Below the pieces are notes generated by a model. It was not told the DNA's origin. It did not search any database and saw only the letters and a list, made by a program, of their open reading frames with translations. A stretch of DNA of 64,000 nucleotides, taken from Abditibacterium sp. GTDB lineage: Bacteria > Armatimonadota > Abditibacteriia > Abditibacteriales > Abditibacteriaceae. Location of the stretch: contig JAUJNG010000002.1 in NCBI GenBank assembly GCA_030448265.1, positions 310,001 to 374,000 of the forward strand. The letters run 5' to 3'. Of the stretch, positions 1 to 10,119 are shown piece after piece. Each line of letters opens with the position of its first letter. The first letter of the stretch is position 1. A program made the position numbers and the translations under genes.

Positions 1-9
1 GCTCGCGTC

Positions 10-1107
10 TCATAATTCGTTCCTTTGCTTCAAAAAGTGCTGATAGATTTCCTCGAATAAGCGCACGTCAACGAGCGTATCGCTCGCCGAGGAATGAAAC
101 GGCTCATTGAGCGCCACGCCGTGCAGGAAGTGTTTGGCTTCTTCACGATAGGCCCATTGCGGCGAAGCGAACTGCTGCAAAAGTTGTGGCGCTGCGGCGT
201 TGTGCGCGGCGCGATAAATTTCCACGGTCGCAGGCGCATTCTTCTGCATTAGCGGCGGCGCGGCGGTTTTGAGCCAGCCGCCTTCAAAATAAATCTGCGT
301 GTGCTCTTCCCAGGCGTGGAACCGGTTGTAGGCGCTTTCGACAACGGCGCGGGTGCCGCCAATATCGAGCACCACGATGCCCGTCATGCCATCACCATCG
401 AGATGCACATCTTCGACGCGCGCCGTGCCTGCGGTATCGTCCAGGAAAAAGCGTAACAGGTTGACGTTGTGTGTCCACTGCTGCAAATAGCCCAGATAAG
501 CGTCCTTCCATTGTGGCGGCAGCCACTGTGGGCATTCATCGGGCGAGGGCGGCGGTGTTGTGCCTGCGGGCGCGTCAAATCTTTTGACGTTGGGGTCTTG
601 GGCGTAAACCCAGTTGCCGCCAAAACCGTGATTGCGCGCGAAAACCACGTTTCCGGCCTCGCCGGACGCGCGCCAGGCATCGGCGTGTTGTTTGAGCAGG
701 ATATTTCCCGCATCATAGCGCTTCATGTAACCGACCATCAGGCGTTTACCGCTGGCTTTTTCGGCATCCACGATGCCCTGAGCGCGCGCAACCGAAACCG
801 CCATCGGCTTTTCCATGAAAACGTGCTTACCGGCGCGCAGCAAATCTTCCGCAATGGCGCCCTGCAAAGCATAGGGGCCGGAAACGCCGACGGCTTCGAT
901 GTCGGGGTCGGCGGCGATGTCGAGATGCGACGCGTAAACCCTGGGAATGCTGTAGTAATCGGCGACCTGTTGGCCCAGTTCGGGGCGCGCTTCAGCAATC
1001 GCTTGAAAATCGCATTCCGGCAGCGACTTAAAGTTGGGGATGTGAATGTTCTGGGCGACAAAACCGCAGCCGACATAGCCAAAACGAACGGGACGATGAG
1101 TTGACAT
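10..1107 (-). CDS. Gfo/Idh/MocA family NAD(P)-dependent oxidoreductase
   Basis: A 365-aa cytosolic sugar-type dehydrogenase. The N-terminal Rossmann fold is marked by GYVGCGFVA (about residues 10-18) and the family EKP signature (MEKPMAV, about 98-103); the C-terminal half is the usual alpha/beta substrate-binding domain. Family members oxidise or reduce sugars, inositols and their derivatives; the substrate cannot be read from sequence. Length is normal. It is the last visible gene of a three-gene minus-strand run (TIM-barrel isomerase, PhyH dioxygenase, this gene) with gaps of 11 and 28 bp, so co-transcription is likely. A second, distinct member lies at 17950. The family is clear; the role in sugar processing is inferred from neighbours. 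Confidence 0.9.
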   Translation of the reverse strand: MSTHRPVRFGYVGCGFVAQNIHIPNFKSLPECDFQAIAEARPELGQQVADYYSIPRVYASHLDIAADPDIEAVGVSGPYALQGAIAEDLLRAGKHVFMEKPMAVSVARAQGIVDAEKASGKRLMVGYMKRYDAGNILLKQHADAWRASGEAGNVVFARNHGFGGNWVYAQDPNVKRFDAPAGTTPPPSPDECPQWLPPQWKDAYLGYLQQWTHNVNLLRFFLDDTAGTARVEDVHLDGDGMTGIVVLDIGGTRAVVESAYNRFHAWEEHTQIYFEGGWLKTAAPPLMQKNAPATVEIYRAAHNAAAPQLLQQFASPQWAYREEAKHFLHGVALNEPFHSSASDTLVDVRLFEEIYQHFLKQRNEL

Positions 1108-1135
1108 AAGGAATGAAAAAGGGGGCTAATTTCTC

Positions 1136-1882
<747 letters not shown>

Positions 1883-1893
1883 GGGTTTCTCCT

Positions 1894-2748
1894 TTAAGCA
1901 CCGCCTGGGTGAACGAGCGGGAATAGAATATGGTGACCGCGCTGCAAACCTTCGTCGAAGCGGTCACCGGAATAAATTGGGTCTTCGTGTTCGATGGCGA
2001 TGCCGCCGTTGTAGCCGATTTCGCCGAGCGTTGCTACAAATTGCGTCCAGTTGATTTCCCCGTAGCCAGGAATGCGGAAACGGAACGGAGCCGCGTAAGC
2101 GCCCCAGCGATAACGCTCTTCGGACAGCATTTCGGTGTCTTTGGCGTGAACGTGGAACACCTTCGATTGATACTCTTTGAGGGCGCGAATGTGGTCGATG
2201 CCCTGCCAGAAAAGGTGCGAGGGGTCGAATTCGAGGCCCAAGGCTTCGGAGGGCACCGCTTCAAACAGCGCATCCCAAATAGCAGGGCCTCCGCCGAAGT
2301 TGCCAGGTTTTTGGGGCGGCGGGCCACCCAGAGCCATCCAGTTTTCGAGCGCGATTTTCAGCCCGCGCTCCTGTGCGTGCGCGCAGATCGGCTCGAATCG
2401 CTCTTTGAAAAGTTCGAGATTGCCTTTCCAACTGCGCGAACTGTCGAAACCGCTCATCGAAGCGACTACCTTCACGCCCAACGCTTCGGCAATATCGAAA
2501 ACGCGCCGGTAGAACGTCAAGGGGTCGGCTTGAACGGCGGGAGTCCAGGCCAAGTCGTAAAAGGCCAGCGCGGTGATTTCGACGTTGCGCTTTGCATAGA
2601 GCGCTTTTACTTCGGCTAATGCAGAGCCTCTGCTTGACGAATCGACCGTCAGATCGAAAGCACTGGTGCTAAGTTCCAAAGCGGGAAACCCATAACGCAC
2701 CGCTTTTTCCACGTCGTTGACTTGTGAAGCCAAAAATCCTAATTTCAT
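1894..2748 (-). CDS. Sugar phosphate isomerase/epimerase (xylose-isomerase-like TIM barrel)
   Basis: A 284-aa AP-endonuclease-2-type TIM barrel. Likely metal ligands sit at the strand ends: LENW (about 135), EFDPSH (about 198), HVHAKD (about 220) and the late IAIEHED. The family includes IolE, IolI, tagatose/psicose epimerases and hydroxypyruvate isomerase; residues alone do not pick one. Translation from this ATG is supported by a purine-rich GGGGAGAAGAGG stretch about 10 nt upstream. It leads the isomerase-PhyH-dehydrogenase operon and is divergent from an AraC regulator 137 bp away, which is the natural candidate controller. There is no sign of truncation. Confidence 0.87.
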   Translation of the reverse strand: MKLGFLASQVNDVEKAVRYGFPALELSTSAFDLTVDSSSRGSALAEVKALYAKRNVEITALAFYDLAWTPAVQADPLTFYRRVFDIAEALGVKVVASMSGFDSSRSWKGNLELFKERFEPICAHAQERGLKIALENWMALGGPPPQKPGNFGGGPAIWDALFEAVPSEALGLEFDPSHLFWQGIDHIRALKEYQSKVFHVHAKDTEMLSEERYRWGAYAAPFRFRIPGYGEINWTQFVATLGEIGYNGGIAIEHEDPIYSGDRFDEGLQRGHHILFPLVHPGGA

Positions 2749-2885
2749 AGCTGCTAACCTCTTCTCCCCTTCTCTTCACCGCCTCTGGGATATCTATAAG
2801 TTGGCCCGTTTGGCATCTAAAAGACGATACATAGGACACCAAATTTTTTGCACACAACGCCAAAGCAATCTTTAAACTGTGTCGG
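2749..2885. promoter_or_regulatory. Divergent promoter region between isomerase operon and AraC gene
   Basis: This 137-bp AT-richer spacer separates the minus-strand isomerase operon from the plus-strand AraC gene. It must hold both promoters, and by the usual AraC arrangement probably the regulator's binding sites. I see no convincing consensus -35/-10 pair or clean direct repeat, so only the regional call is made. Confidence 0.4.
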
Positions 2886-3644
2886 GTGCCGAACACAAGG
2901 TTTGAACTGCTTTATGCCGCGTCTTATCGCGCACCGCGTGGACAGGATTTCCCGCCGCATCGTCATACTTGCTGGGAATTAGTTTTCTACCGAAAGGGAA
3001 ACATCGAAGCGCCCATTGGCGATGAGATCTTTTTGACTCGTCCTGGCCTGCTGCTTTGCACTCCGCCTGGAATCGTGCACAGCGAACGAGCTTTAACTGC
3101 TTACGCCAACGACTTCATCGCGCTTCAAGCTCCCGCCGACACGCCGTGGCCGCGCGCCGTGAGCGACGACGCAATTGGAACCCTCAGTTACCTGTGCCGC
3201 GCTCTGGTAGCGCATTCGCGAAACCCAGAGAAAAACGCCGAATCGGCGATGCTTCCTTTTCTGCTGGCACAATTCGATCATTTTTTGCTTTCGCGGCGCG
3301 AAGAAGCCGCGCCGCGCAGCGGAGAAATGCAGGTGCGCGCCGCAGAGCAGCTTTTCGACGAGCTTTTTGCAACTTCGTTAGAAATGCGCGATGTCGCGGC
3401 CCAACTCAACATCGCGCCGTCGGCGTTGCGTGCCCATTTCGCCTGTTTTCGCGGTTACAGCCCCAGCGAGGGTTTGCTCCGAGTGAGATTACAACACGCT
3501 CTCGCGCTTTTGCGTTCGTCCGACCTCTCGCTCCAACAAGTCGCCACCGCGAGCGGCTTCTATTCGCCCAGCCATTTATCGCGCCATGTCAAAACCGCAA
3601 CCGGTTACTCGCCAGGACAATGGCGACAGAGCAAACAATTATAG
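2886..3644 (+). CDS. AraC family transcriptional regulator
   Basis: A 252-aa regulator starting at GTG. Residues 10-70 form a cupin sensor domain (PPHRHTCWE at the start, then a double-stranded beta-helix pattern). Residues about 155-250 carry the paired helix-turn-helix of AraC proteins, ending in the diagnostic LQQVATASGFYSPSHLSRHV and GYSPGQWR. The cupin probably senses a sugar or sugar acid. Being divergent from the isomerase/PhyH/dehydrogenase operon, it most likely activates that operon. It converges with the second AraC gene downstream (52-bp gap); the two have different sensor regions and are not recent duplicates. Confidence 0.9.
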   Translation: MPNTRFELLYAASYRAPRGQDFPPHRHTCWELVFYRKGNIEAPIGDEIFLTRPGLLLCTPPGIVHSERALTAYANDFIALQAPADTPWPRAVSDDAIGTLSYLCRALVAHSRNPEKNAESAMLPFLLAQFDHFLLSRREEAAPRSGEMQVRAAEQLFDELFATSLEMRDVAAQLNIAPSALRAHFACFRGYSPSEGLLRVRLQHALALLRSSDLSLQQVATASGFYSPSHLSRHVKTATGYSPGQWRQSKQL

Positions 3645-3696
3645 CCAGTGATTCTCCTGGAGTTCTTGTGGGACCAAGTGCTCTGAAAATGACACT

Positions 3697-4533
3697 TCAA
3701 ATCTTTTGTTTATGCCGGCGGCGATAGTCGCGGGGTGTCTGGGCGGTCACGTCTTTGAAGCGACGCGCGAAGTGAGCGTCGTCTCTGAAGCCAAGGCTTC
3801 GCGCGATGGCTCCATGCGTCATCGTGGTGCTATCCAAAAGAGTTTTGGCGGCTTCGATACGTTGTTGCGTTCGGAACTGCGCGGGAGAAACCCCACATTC
3901 CCTCGCGAATGATTTGCGAAACACCTGGTAGGCAAGGCCAACGCGCTGTGCCACTTCCTCACCGCTCAAAACACGATTCAAGTCACTTTGCAAAATTGAC
4001 TTGGCTTTGGCCAGCCACTCGGCTTCGCTGCGTGGTGTGGCTTCCGGCACGACTTCACCCAGAATCGATAGAAAGCGGTGCAGTTGGTTTAGATGTTCCG
4101 CTTGAGTGGCAGGGCGTTCGGCATCAAGCAGTTCCGCCATTTTCCTTCCCAATCCGCGCCAGTTTTTCACGGAGACAACGGGTTTCAACGGATTGAGGAG
4201 ATTTTGACGCCGCCACAAATCAAACACCTCTCCATCGAAGCAGGCATAAATCTCATCCCAGTGGGAGTTAGAGTCAGGCCCATAGCTGTGAGCGACTTCG
4301 GGAAAAACGAAAATCAAATCGCCCGCTCTCACCAGTTGACGGGTGCCGAGAATATCGCGGTAGTATCCGCCTCCACCAACAACAAGCACAATCGCGTATT
4401 GACCAAAAACGCGCATCTTTTGAGTCCCCGTCCCTCGGCTGCCAAGAATCGTGCCTGCGAAGGTGATTCGCCCCAATGGTAACGGTCTATCGTCTCGAAA
4501 GAAGAGACGGTTCTCCCCGATTAATGAACTCAT
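3697..4533 (-). CDS. AraC family transcriptional regulator
   Basis: A cupin plus AraC-type DNA-binding protein. The sensor domain occupies about residues 1-140, and the DNA-binding domain ends with HGAIARSLGFRDDAHFARRF and TPRDYRRR. The ORF track starts at GTG 4572 (291 aa); I prefer the ATG at 4533 (278 aa), just before GENRLFFRDD, although its GGTGG is close to the start and both are possible. It is divergent from a PhyH gene 4644-5591, with about 110 bp between the preferred starts, so it is the likely regulator of that gene. Confidence 0.88.
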   Translation of the reverse strand: MSSLIGENRLFFRDDRPLPLGRITFAGTILGSRGTGTQKMRVFGQYAIVLVVGGGGYYRDILGTRQLVRAGDLIFVFPEVAHSYGPDSNSHWDEIYACFDGEVFDLWRRQNLLNPLKPVVSVKNWRGLGRKMAELLDAERPATQAEHLNQLHRFLSILGEVVPEATPRSEAEWLAKAKSILQSDLNRVLSGEEVAQRVGLAYQVFRKSFARECGVSPAQFRTQQRIEAAKTLLDSTTMTHGAIARSLGFRDDAHFARRFKDVTAQTPRDYRRRHKQKI

Positions 4534-4643
4534 GCCACCAAGTTCTACCAAAAAAGTAAAGTTTCGGGCCACAATAGCAATGTTAAGTCAGGTGCAATGG
4601 TTTTTAACTGAAGGACACATTTAGGGAGCAAACAAACTAAATC

Positions 4644-5591
4644 ATGTCTGAACTTTTAGAGATGGCTTTCACCCAACCAAAGGCAGATCAAATCACCGCC
4701 AGCGGCCACGCACTCGACCTTTCGAGTGATAAATTCGGAACCCTGCGAGATTCGTCCGATGTGGCGTTCGATGCAGAACAATTGCACAAGAGGATGGATG
4801 AAGACGGTTATATTTTTCTTCCTGGCCTTTTGAATCGAGGTGAAGTCATTGAGGCCCGTCTCACCGTGGCCAGTCAGTTGATGGCCGAAGGGCATTTGGA
4901 GTCGGGAACCGACCCCATGGATTGCATCGCGGCGAAAGATGCACAGTTAGCATTTCGTCCGGATGTGGCCAAAGACAATCCTGCCTTGATGAAAGTGCTT
5001 TACGATGGCCCGATGATCGCTTTTTATGAGCGTTTCCTGGGCTGTGAGGTGCGGCACTTCGACTTCACCTGGTTCCGCGCCATCTCGCCTGGCGGAGCGA
5101 CTTATCCTCACACTGACGCGGTTTATATGAACCGTGGCACTCAGAACCTCTACACCTCGTGGACGCCCATCGGCGATGTTTCGCAGGAAATCGGTGGGTT
5201 AATGGTTCTCGAAGGCTCACACAAACACCAAAAAATCCGCGAGAACTACTCCACCCGCGATGTCGATGCCTTCTGCGAAAACAAGGTCGGCAAAGATTTC
5301 ACCGGCATGGGCGGCGGCGGAAACATCCGTTCCGGCGGCTGGCTTTCCAACAACCCTGTCACGCTTCGGGATGCTATCGGTGGCCGTTGGCTTACCGCCG
5401 ATTTTCGCATGGGCGATTTGCTAATGTTCTCTATCTACACGATTCACGCGTCCATTGATAACCGCTCCAACCAGATCCGGCTTTCCAGCGATTCGCGCTA
5501 TCAAAGCGCTGCCGAACCTGCCGACGAACGCTGGATCGGAGCCAATCCCATCGGTCACGGAACTCAGGCCAAGCGCGGCATGATTTGTTGA
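4644..5591 (+). CDS. Phytanoyl-CoA dioxygenase (PhyH) family protein
   Basis: A 315-aa Fe(II)/2-oxoglutarate oxygenase, the longest of the four in the window. Metal ligands are YPHTDA (H156, D158) and TIHAS (H268), with R279 in NQIRLSS as probable 2OG ligand. A glycine-rich insertion (MGGGGNIRSGGW, about 222-233) lies between the two halves of the metal site and is absent from the other three, suggesting a different substrate pocket. It is a single-gene unit, the only plus-strand enzyme in the first 36 kb, and is divergent from an AraC regulator. Substrate unknown. Confidence 0.87.
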   Translation: MSELLEMAFTQPKADQITASGHALDLSSDKFGTLRDSSDVAFDAEQLHKRMDEDGYIFLPGLLNRGEVIEARLTVASQLMAEGHLESGTDPMDCIAAKDAQLAFRPDVAKDNPALMKVLYDGPMIAFYERFLGCEVRHFDFTWFRAISPGGATYPHTDAVYMNRGTQNLYTSWTPIGDVSQEIGGLMVLEGSHKHQKIRENYSTRDVDAFCENKVGKDFTGMGGGGNIRSGGWLSNNPVTLRDAIGGRWLTADFRMGDLLMFSIYTIHASIDNRSNQIRLSSDSRYQSAAEPADERWIGANPIGHGTQAKRGMIC

Positions 5592-5768
5592 AAAAAGCAG
5601 CCACTCACTTTTTGTCTTCGCAAAACTCTTTTAACCCTAGAAATCGCTGAGGTTGAGAAGGACTCTGCCGCCAAATGCTCTTGAACAAGTTGGTGCGGAA
5701 AATTTATAGCTTAGTCTCCGCCTTCATCTGGAAAGGTTTGCGTTTCTGCCCCGTTCCAGCGCGCCCTT

Positions 5769-6806
5769 TTAATTTGCGGTGGGTTGGAGGAGTTGAGAAA
5801 TGGATTCCGGCGTGGCGATTTTGCCTGGCAGGGCGTGGAGGCTCCACCGCGTCACCAGAGTTTTTGATTCGCCCATCTTGAGACTATAAAGCGGTGACAT
5901 CAACTCGAGTTCGATGTAATGCGCCGCGCCGCCCTCGCCGTGGTTATAGAATTCGACCGTCAGCCCCGCGCCCTCGACGCCTTCGGGATATTGGGCTTTG
6001 ATTTTCTCGGTGCGCTGCACAAACGCCACGCCGTCTTTGACCGCCGCGATGGAAACCACCGGAGAATCGGCGCCCAATTTATAACCGCCGCCCGATGTCG
6101 GGGTGATTTTCAAGAGCCTAGGACGCGGCGTTGGCGTGCCAATTTGAGTCGGCGTTTCCACCAACGGTTCCACCCTGGCGGTTTTGGGCAGCGTCCCATA
6201 GGGATGATAGCCCCACAAATACGCCGATTTCTCGTTGAGCGGCACATAAACCGCGTCGGGCGGCGCGACTTGCGTCACCGGCCAGATGGCCAGAACGCGC
6301 GGCTCGCCCTCGACTTTTTCCAGCGTTTGCGACACCACGAATTCGCCCGCCGCGTTGAACGAAAATTCCCGAATCACGCGCACCCCAAAACCGCGCCACA
6401 CGTTGCCGGTTGTTTTGAATTTGCCGTCGGGCAAAATCTGCCCGATATGTGCGGCGCCGTCCCAGGTCGGCTCGGGCGGCCACAGGCTGTCGGTAAAGGT
6501 GTTCCAAACCGGATGCGGCCCAGCGAAAGTTTTGTCGCCGCCGTAGTTCTTGTAGCCGTTGCCTTGCAACCTTTCGGGGAGTGCGTTCCACAGCCAATTC
6601 GCGCCACCGATGGCGCCAAAGCGCATAACGCGGCCCGAAAGCGACGGCACAATCACGGCCTCGGTTTTTCCGTCGCTGAGGCGATACGCTTCGTGACCGT
6701 GATAAGTCGTTTTCTCGACCGTCGTGGCATGACACATCGCCACCAGAAAAAACAAGGCGGAAAGCAGCAAAATCGGCTGAAAAGCAAGAGTGTTTGAAAA
6801 AGACAT
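5769..6806 (-). CDS. Secreted protein, DUF4380-like
   Basis: A 345-aa protein with a clear signal peptide (hydrophobic LLLSALFFLVAMCHA, residues about 13-27). The mature part opens with a beta-rich segment, SLSGRVMRFG...NWLWN, that resembles the DUF4380 family (aldose-epimerase-like beta-sandwich) as I recall it. No catalytic residue can be named. It lies 21 bp after a GH63-like hydrolase and is probably co-transcribed with it, consistent with extracytoplasmic binding or mutarotation of a released sugar, which is inference. The family call is moderate; secretion is well supported. Confidence 0.62.
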   Translation of the reverse strand: MSFSNTLAFQPILLLSALFFLVAMCHATTVEKTTYHGHEAYRLSDGKTEAVIVPSLSGRVMRFGAIGGANWLWNALPERLQGNGYKNYGGDKTFAGPHPVWNTFTDSLWPPEPTWDGAAHIGQILPDGKFKTTGNVWRGFGVRVIREFSFNAAGEFVVSQTLEKVEGEPRVLAIWPVTQVAPPDAVYVPLNEKSAYLWGYHPYGTLPKTARVEPLVETPTQIGTPTPRPRLLKITPTSGGGYKLGADSPVVSIAAVKDGVAFVQRTEKIKAQYPEGVEGAGLTVEFYNHGEGGAAHYIELELMSPLYSLKMGESKTLVTRWSLHALPGKIATPESISQLLQPTAN

Positions 6807-6827
6807 ATTTTTGAGTTTCCAATCGGA

Positions 6828-8648
6828 TTAGACCTCTTCTTTTTCGCTGAGCGCGATGAGACCAAGGAGTGCGCCCCAATGATAAAAGCGGTCGGAGTGG
6901 TCGTATCCGCAGCCCTGCCCTGTATCGGCGTGGTAATTTTCGTGGATGTGGCCGTGCGACCTCCACTCTTTCAGCAGCAGCGCGGCGCTCTTGTCGGCCA
7001 AAATTTTCGATTCGTCCCTCAATCCGGCGCGGCGCAGGCCCAGATAAACCAGATAGTTCATCGGCGCCCAGATTCTGCCGCGCCAGTAGTGCTGGTCACC
7101 ATACGCCGGATCATCGCGCGCAATCGAAGGCATGATCCATTCGCCGCCGAATTTTTCGGGATTGAGGAAATGTTCGTCCATCATGCGCCGCGCTTGTGCG
7201 GGCGTGGCGGCTCCGGCCAATAACGGATAGAAATTCGTGGGCGAATGGCGTGGCGAGAACTCGCCGCTATCGGTGCAACGGTTGGCGAAAATACCTTTTT
7301 CTTCGTCCCACAGCCGCGCCAACTGTTCCCGAAACGTCTCGGCGCGCGCCCCAAGTTCCTCGGCTTCCGAGCGTCCTAATTCGCGCGCGATAGCCGCCAG
7401 AGCTTCGCAGTCCGCGACGTAGAGCGCGCTCAGTCCGGCGTCTTGAAGCATTAAGCAGTGGGTCGAGGCATCAAAGGGCACTTCGTCATACATCGGCGAG
7501 TTATCCAGGCCCGATTCAAGCGAAGCGCCAAAGCGTTCGCCCACGCCCTGTTTGGGATATTCCCAGATATGGCCGGTGTGCGGCTCGTAAGTATCCGAAC
7601 CCCATGCCAGAAGCCCATCCACGACGCGGTTTTCGAGCCACCAGCGATTCCAGGTCAGAAGGTCTTCAAAAGCGAGTTCGAGGAGCCAACGGTCGCCGAA
7701 ACACCTGAACAGTTCCCAAATCGTAATCGAACCTACCGGCGGCTGCGAGCGGTCGAGACTTTTGAAACCGTGCGCGTTGGAAACATTGGGCACAAAGCCA
7801 TCGGGCGCTTTTTCGCGCAAAATCTCGATGGCGTTGGCATAGGCCAGTTCGCGCGAACCTGTAGCAGATAATGATGCGGCGAAAAACGTGTCCCAGCAGA
7901 AAAGAACCCAACCGCCCTGACGACTCGACCAAATCCGCGAAACCGGCGAAATGACGCGCTGTTTCGACGGATCATAGATGGTGTCCCACGCCATGCAGGT
8001 CTGGATGGCGCTGCGGAGTTCGGCTTCGTCCGAACCGTCATGCGTCACTTCCGCACGCTTCTGCGTTACGATGGCACGAACGTCTTCGAGCGAACGCTCC
8101 TTACCCGTGAATAAAGCGATTGGCGCATCGAGTGGAAGCGCCAGATAAGGCCCCAGCGCACTGGTTTGCGGTTCTTCAACTGGCGCGATGCTCGCTCCGA
8201 GACGCCAATTCTGGCCTTTTGCAATGGCCTCCAATGCGGAATCTGCGCGCACGATGGAACCGGCATAATTCCACAAAAAACCACCTTCAGCAATCAAAAG
8301 GGGGGTCTTAATCTGGCGTTCGCGCGAAATCGAAGTCACCAGGCAGAGCCACTCGTCGCCGTCGGTCGCGGTTTCCACTTCGAGTTCCACGCCGCGCCAC
8401 GTTATCTTCAAACTGGTGTAGCCGCCGTCCCAGGCGCGCGCGCCTGGCACGACGGTCTCAGCGTCGTCGCCCAGGCGCCCAATGAGGGCTTCGCACAAAT
8501 GGCCGCCGTCGCGGTATTCCTTGATTCCCAGTCGAAACGCGAGGCCCGACGGCAAATGGACGTGCGACAAAACGCTGCGCGTGTCCCAGGTGTTCCAACC
8601 CTGCGCCAGGCTGTTCTGAAACTGCTCGTAATGTTGTTTGGGCGTCAT
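6828..8648 (-). CDS. GH63/MGH1-like glycoside hydrolase
   Basis: A 606-aa (alpha/alpha)6-barrel hydrolase. Its C-terminal two thirds match the GH63/mannosylglycerate-hydrolase type: LESGLDNSPMYD (about 380-391) carries the general-acid Asp, and YWRGRIWAPMNYLVYLGL is the characteristic late helix. The N-terminal 200 residues form the expected beta-sandwich. There is no signal peptide, so it should act on imported oligosaccharides. GH63-type enzymes cleave alpha-glucosides or alpha-mannosides; the specificity is open. It lies downstream of a GH29 fucosidase (36-bp gap) and upstream of the DUF4380-like gene, forming part of a minus-strand hydrolase operon. Confidence 0.83.
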   Translation of the reverse strand: MTPKQHYEQFQNSLAQGWNTWDTRSVLSHVHLPSGLAFRLGIKEYRDGGHLCEALIGRLGDDAETVVPGARAWDGGYTSLKITWRGVELEVETATDGDEWLCLVTSISRERQIKTPLLIAEGGFLWNYAGSIVRADSALEAIAKGQNWRLGASIAPVEEPQTSALGPYLALPLDAPIALFTGKERSLEDVRAIVTQKRAEVTHDGSDEAELRSAIQTCMAWDTIYDPSKQRVISPVSRIWSSRQGGWVLFCWDTFFAASLSATGSRELAYANAIEILREKAPDGFVPNVSNAHGFKSLDRSQPPVGSITIWELFRCFGDRWLLELAFEDLLTWNRWWLENRVVDGLLAWGSDTYEPHTGHIWEYPKQGVGERFGASLESGLDNSPMYDEVPFDASTHCLMLQDAGLSALYVADCEALAAIARELGRSEAEELGARAETFREQLARLWDEEKGIFANRCTDSGEFSPRHSPTNFYPLLAGAATPAQARRMMDEHFLNPEKFGGEWIMPSIARDDPAYGDQHYWRGRIWAPMNYLVYLGLRRAGLRDESKILADKSAALLLKEWRSHGHIHENYHADTGQGCGYDHSDRFYHWGALLGLIALSEKEEV

Positions 8649-8684
8649 TTTTTTAGAAATGTGTGGTCTGAATTGGAGTGCTGC

Positions 8685-10067
8685 TTAAAACGGCAAGCGC
8701 GCGGTGGCGCGGGCGAACTCTTCGGCGGCGCGCTCGCGGAGTTGGAGGCGTTCCTCTTCCTCGGTCAATTCGAAACGCACCACGGTGTCGCGCGCATCGG
8801 CAAGTGGAAGGGTGGCTTGAGGAGTGCTACCGAAATTGAAAAACGTGTCGTCAGGCGAATCGAAGGTTTGAACGCCTGGGTTCCAGTAGGGATAAAGCGT
8901 CGCTTCGGTTCCCGTCGCCAAAACGCGCCCGTTTTTCACTCTTCCGAGCAAATCGGGCAAATTGACGTGGCCAATCACCGGTTCCAACAGGTGCGCGTAA
9001 AGCTGCCTGCCGTTTTGGGTGAAACGGCCCCATTCGGGCTTGGCGAAATCGGCAGCGCCGCAACCATAAATGCTTTCGCCATTGAGCACGAGCCACTGCC
9101 CGACTTCTTCCAGAATCTTCAAACCCTGCGAGGGGAGATGGCCACGCGCGTTGGGGCCAATGTTGAGCATGAGGTTGCCGCCTTTGCTGACGCAGTTGAC
9201 GAGTGCGCGCACCAACGCCTGAGCCGATTTCCAGTTTTGGTCATGCGGGTCGAACGTCCAGCTATTATTGATGGTCATCCACGCTTCCCACGGAACGCGC
9301 TGGCCCACAGCGTTCGTGACCGGCGCGCGCGGGATGTTTTGCTCGGCGTGATCGTAGTCACCGACATAAGCGGGCGGCTCGGCCTGCTTGATGGCTTCAA
9401 AGCCCAAACGGTCGTTGATCACAATGTCGGGAGCGATGCGGCGAATCTTCTGGAGCAGTTCACTCGCGCCCCATTTTTCGCCGATGAAATCCCAGTAGGA
9501 AAAATCGAAGACCATCACATCTATTGGGCCGTAGTTGCTCAAAAGCTCTTCGATCTGGCCGTGCATATATTCGAGATAGCGCGGCCAGTCGCATTTCTCA
9601 TCGCGCTCGCGCGAGGCTGGGTCGTGGCGCAGCGGATGCTGGCGGTCGCCCCACGCTGGATAGTCACCGTGGTGCCAATCGACAAGCGAATAATACAATC
9701 CGACGCGGATGCCTTCTTCCCGAAGTGCGTCCACATATTCGCGGATAATGTCGCGACGCGCGGGCGTGTTGGTGGCTTTGTAGGAGGTGAGCTGCGAATC
9801 CCACAAACAAAAGCCGTCGTGGTGTTTGGCGGTCAAAACGCAGTATTTCGCTCCGGCCAGACGCGCCGCCTTGGCCCACTCGCGGGCACAACCGGCGTCG
9901 GGCTGAAAACTGTCGAAATACCGTTGATAGGCCTCAACCGAAAGCCGCTCCGTAGAACGGAGCCATTCGCCGCGCCCTGCGATGCTGTAAAGCCCAAAAT
10001 GCAATGAAAGGCCGAAGCGCGCTTCGACAAACCATTTCATGCGATTGGAAAGAGGGGTATGAGTCAT
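8685..10067 (-). CDS. GH29 alpha-L-fucosidase
   Basis: A 460-aa GH29 enzyme after correcting the start. The track ORF begins at 10226, but its first 53 residues look non-coding and run into the upstream gene; the ATG at 10067 gives the family N-terminus (NRMKWFVEARFGLSLHFGLYS). Hallmarks are LTAKHHDGFCLWDS and VGLYYSLVDWHH. The nucleophile Asp lies in VMVFDFSYWD, a variant of the usual WFDG-type motif. There is no signal peptide, so it is probably cytoplasmic or periplasmic by another route. A second GH29 at 16686 is only distantly similar. GH29 cleaves terminal alpha-1,2/3/4/6-linked fucose; the preferred linkage is unknown. Confidence 0.87.
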   Translation of the reverse strand: MTHTPLSNRMKWFVEARFGLSLHFGLYSIAGRGEWLRSTERLSVEAYQRYFDSFQPDAGCAREWAKAARLAGAKYCVLTAKHHDGFCLWDSQLTSYKATNTPARRDIIREYVDALREEGIRVGLYYSLVDWHHGDYPAWGDRQHPLRHDPASRERDEKCDWPRYLEYMHGQIEELLSNYGPIDVMVFDFSYWDFIGEKWGASELLQKIRRIAPDIVINDRLGFEAIKQAEPPAYVGDYDHAEQNIPRAPVTNAVGQRVPWEAWMTINNSWTFDPHDQNWKSAQALVRALVNCVSKGGNLMLNIGPNARGHLPSQGLKILEEVGQWLVLNGESIYGCGAADFAKPEWGRFTQNGRQLYAHLLEPVIGHVNLPDLLGRVKNGRVLATGTEATLYPYWNPGVQTFDSPDDTFFNFGSTPQATLPLADARDTVVRFELTEEEERLQLRERAAEEFARATARLPF

Positions 10068-10119
10068 AGGTTTAATCTTTGTGAATTCTTGTGTCGCGCT
10101 TAATACGATGAATGTGGGT

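Noticed and set aside
8166-10007. 613-aa plus-strand ORF opposite the GH63 and GH29 genes
   Set aside because: Antisense shadow of two solid glycosidase genes; the translation shows no domain, and long antisense ORFs are expected from the codon bias here.
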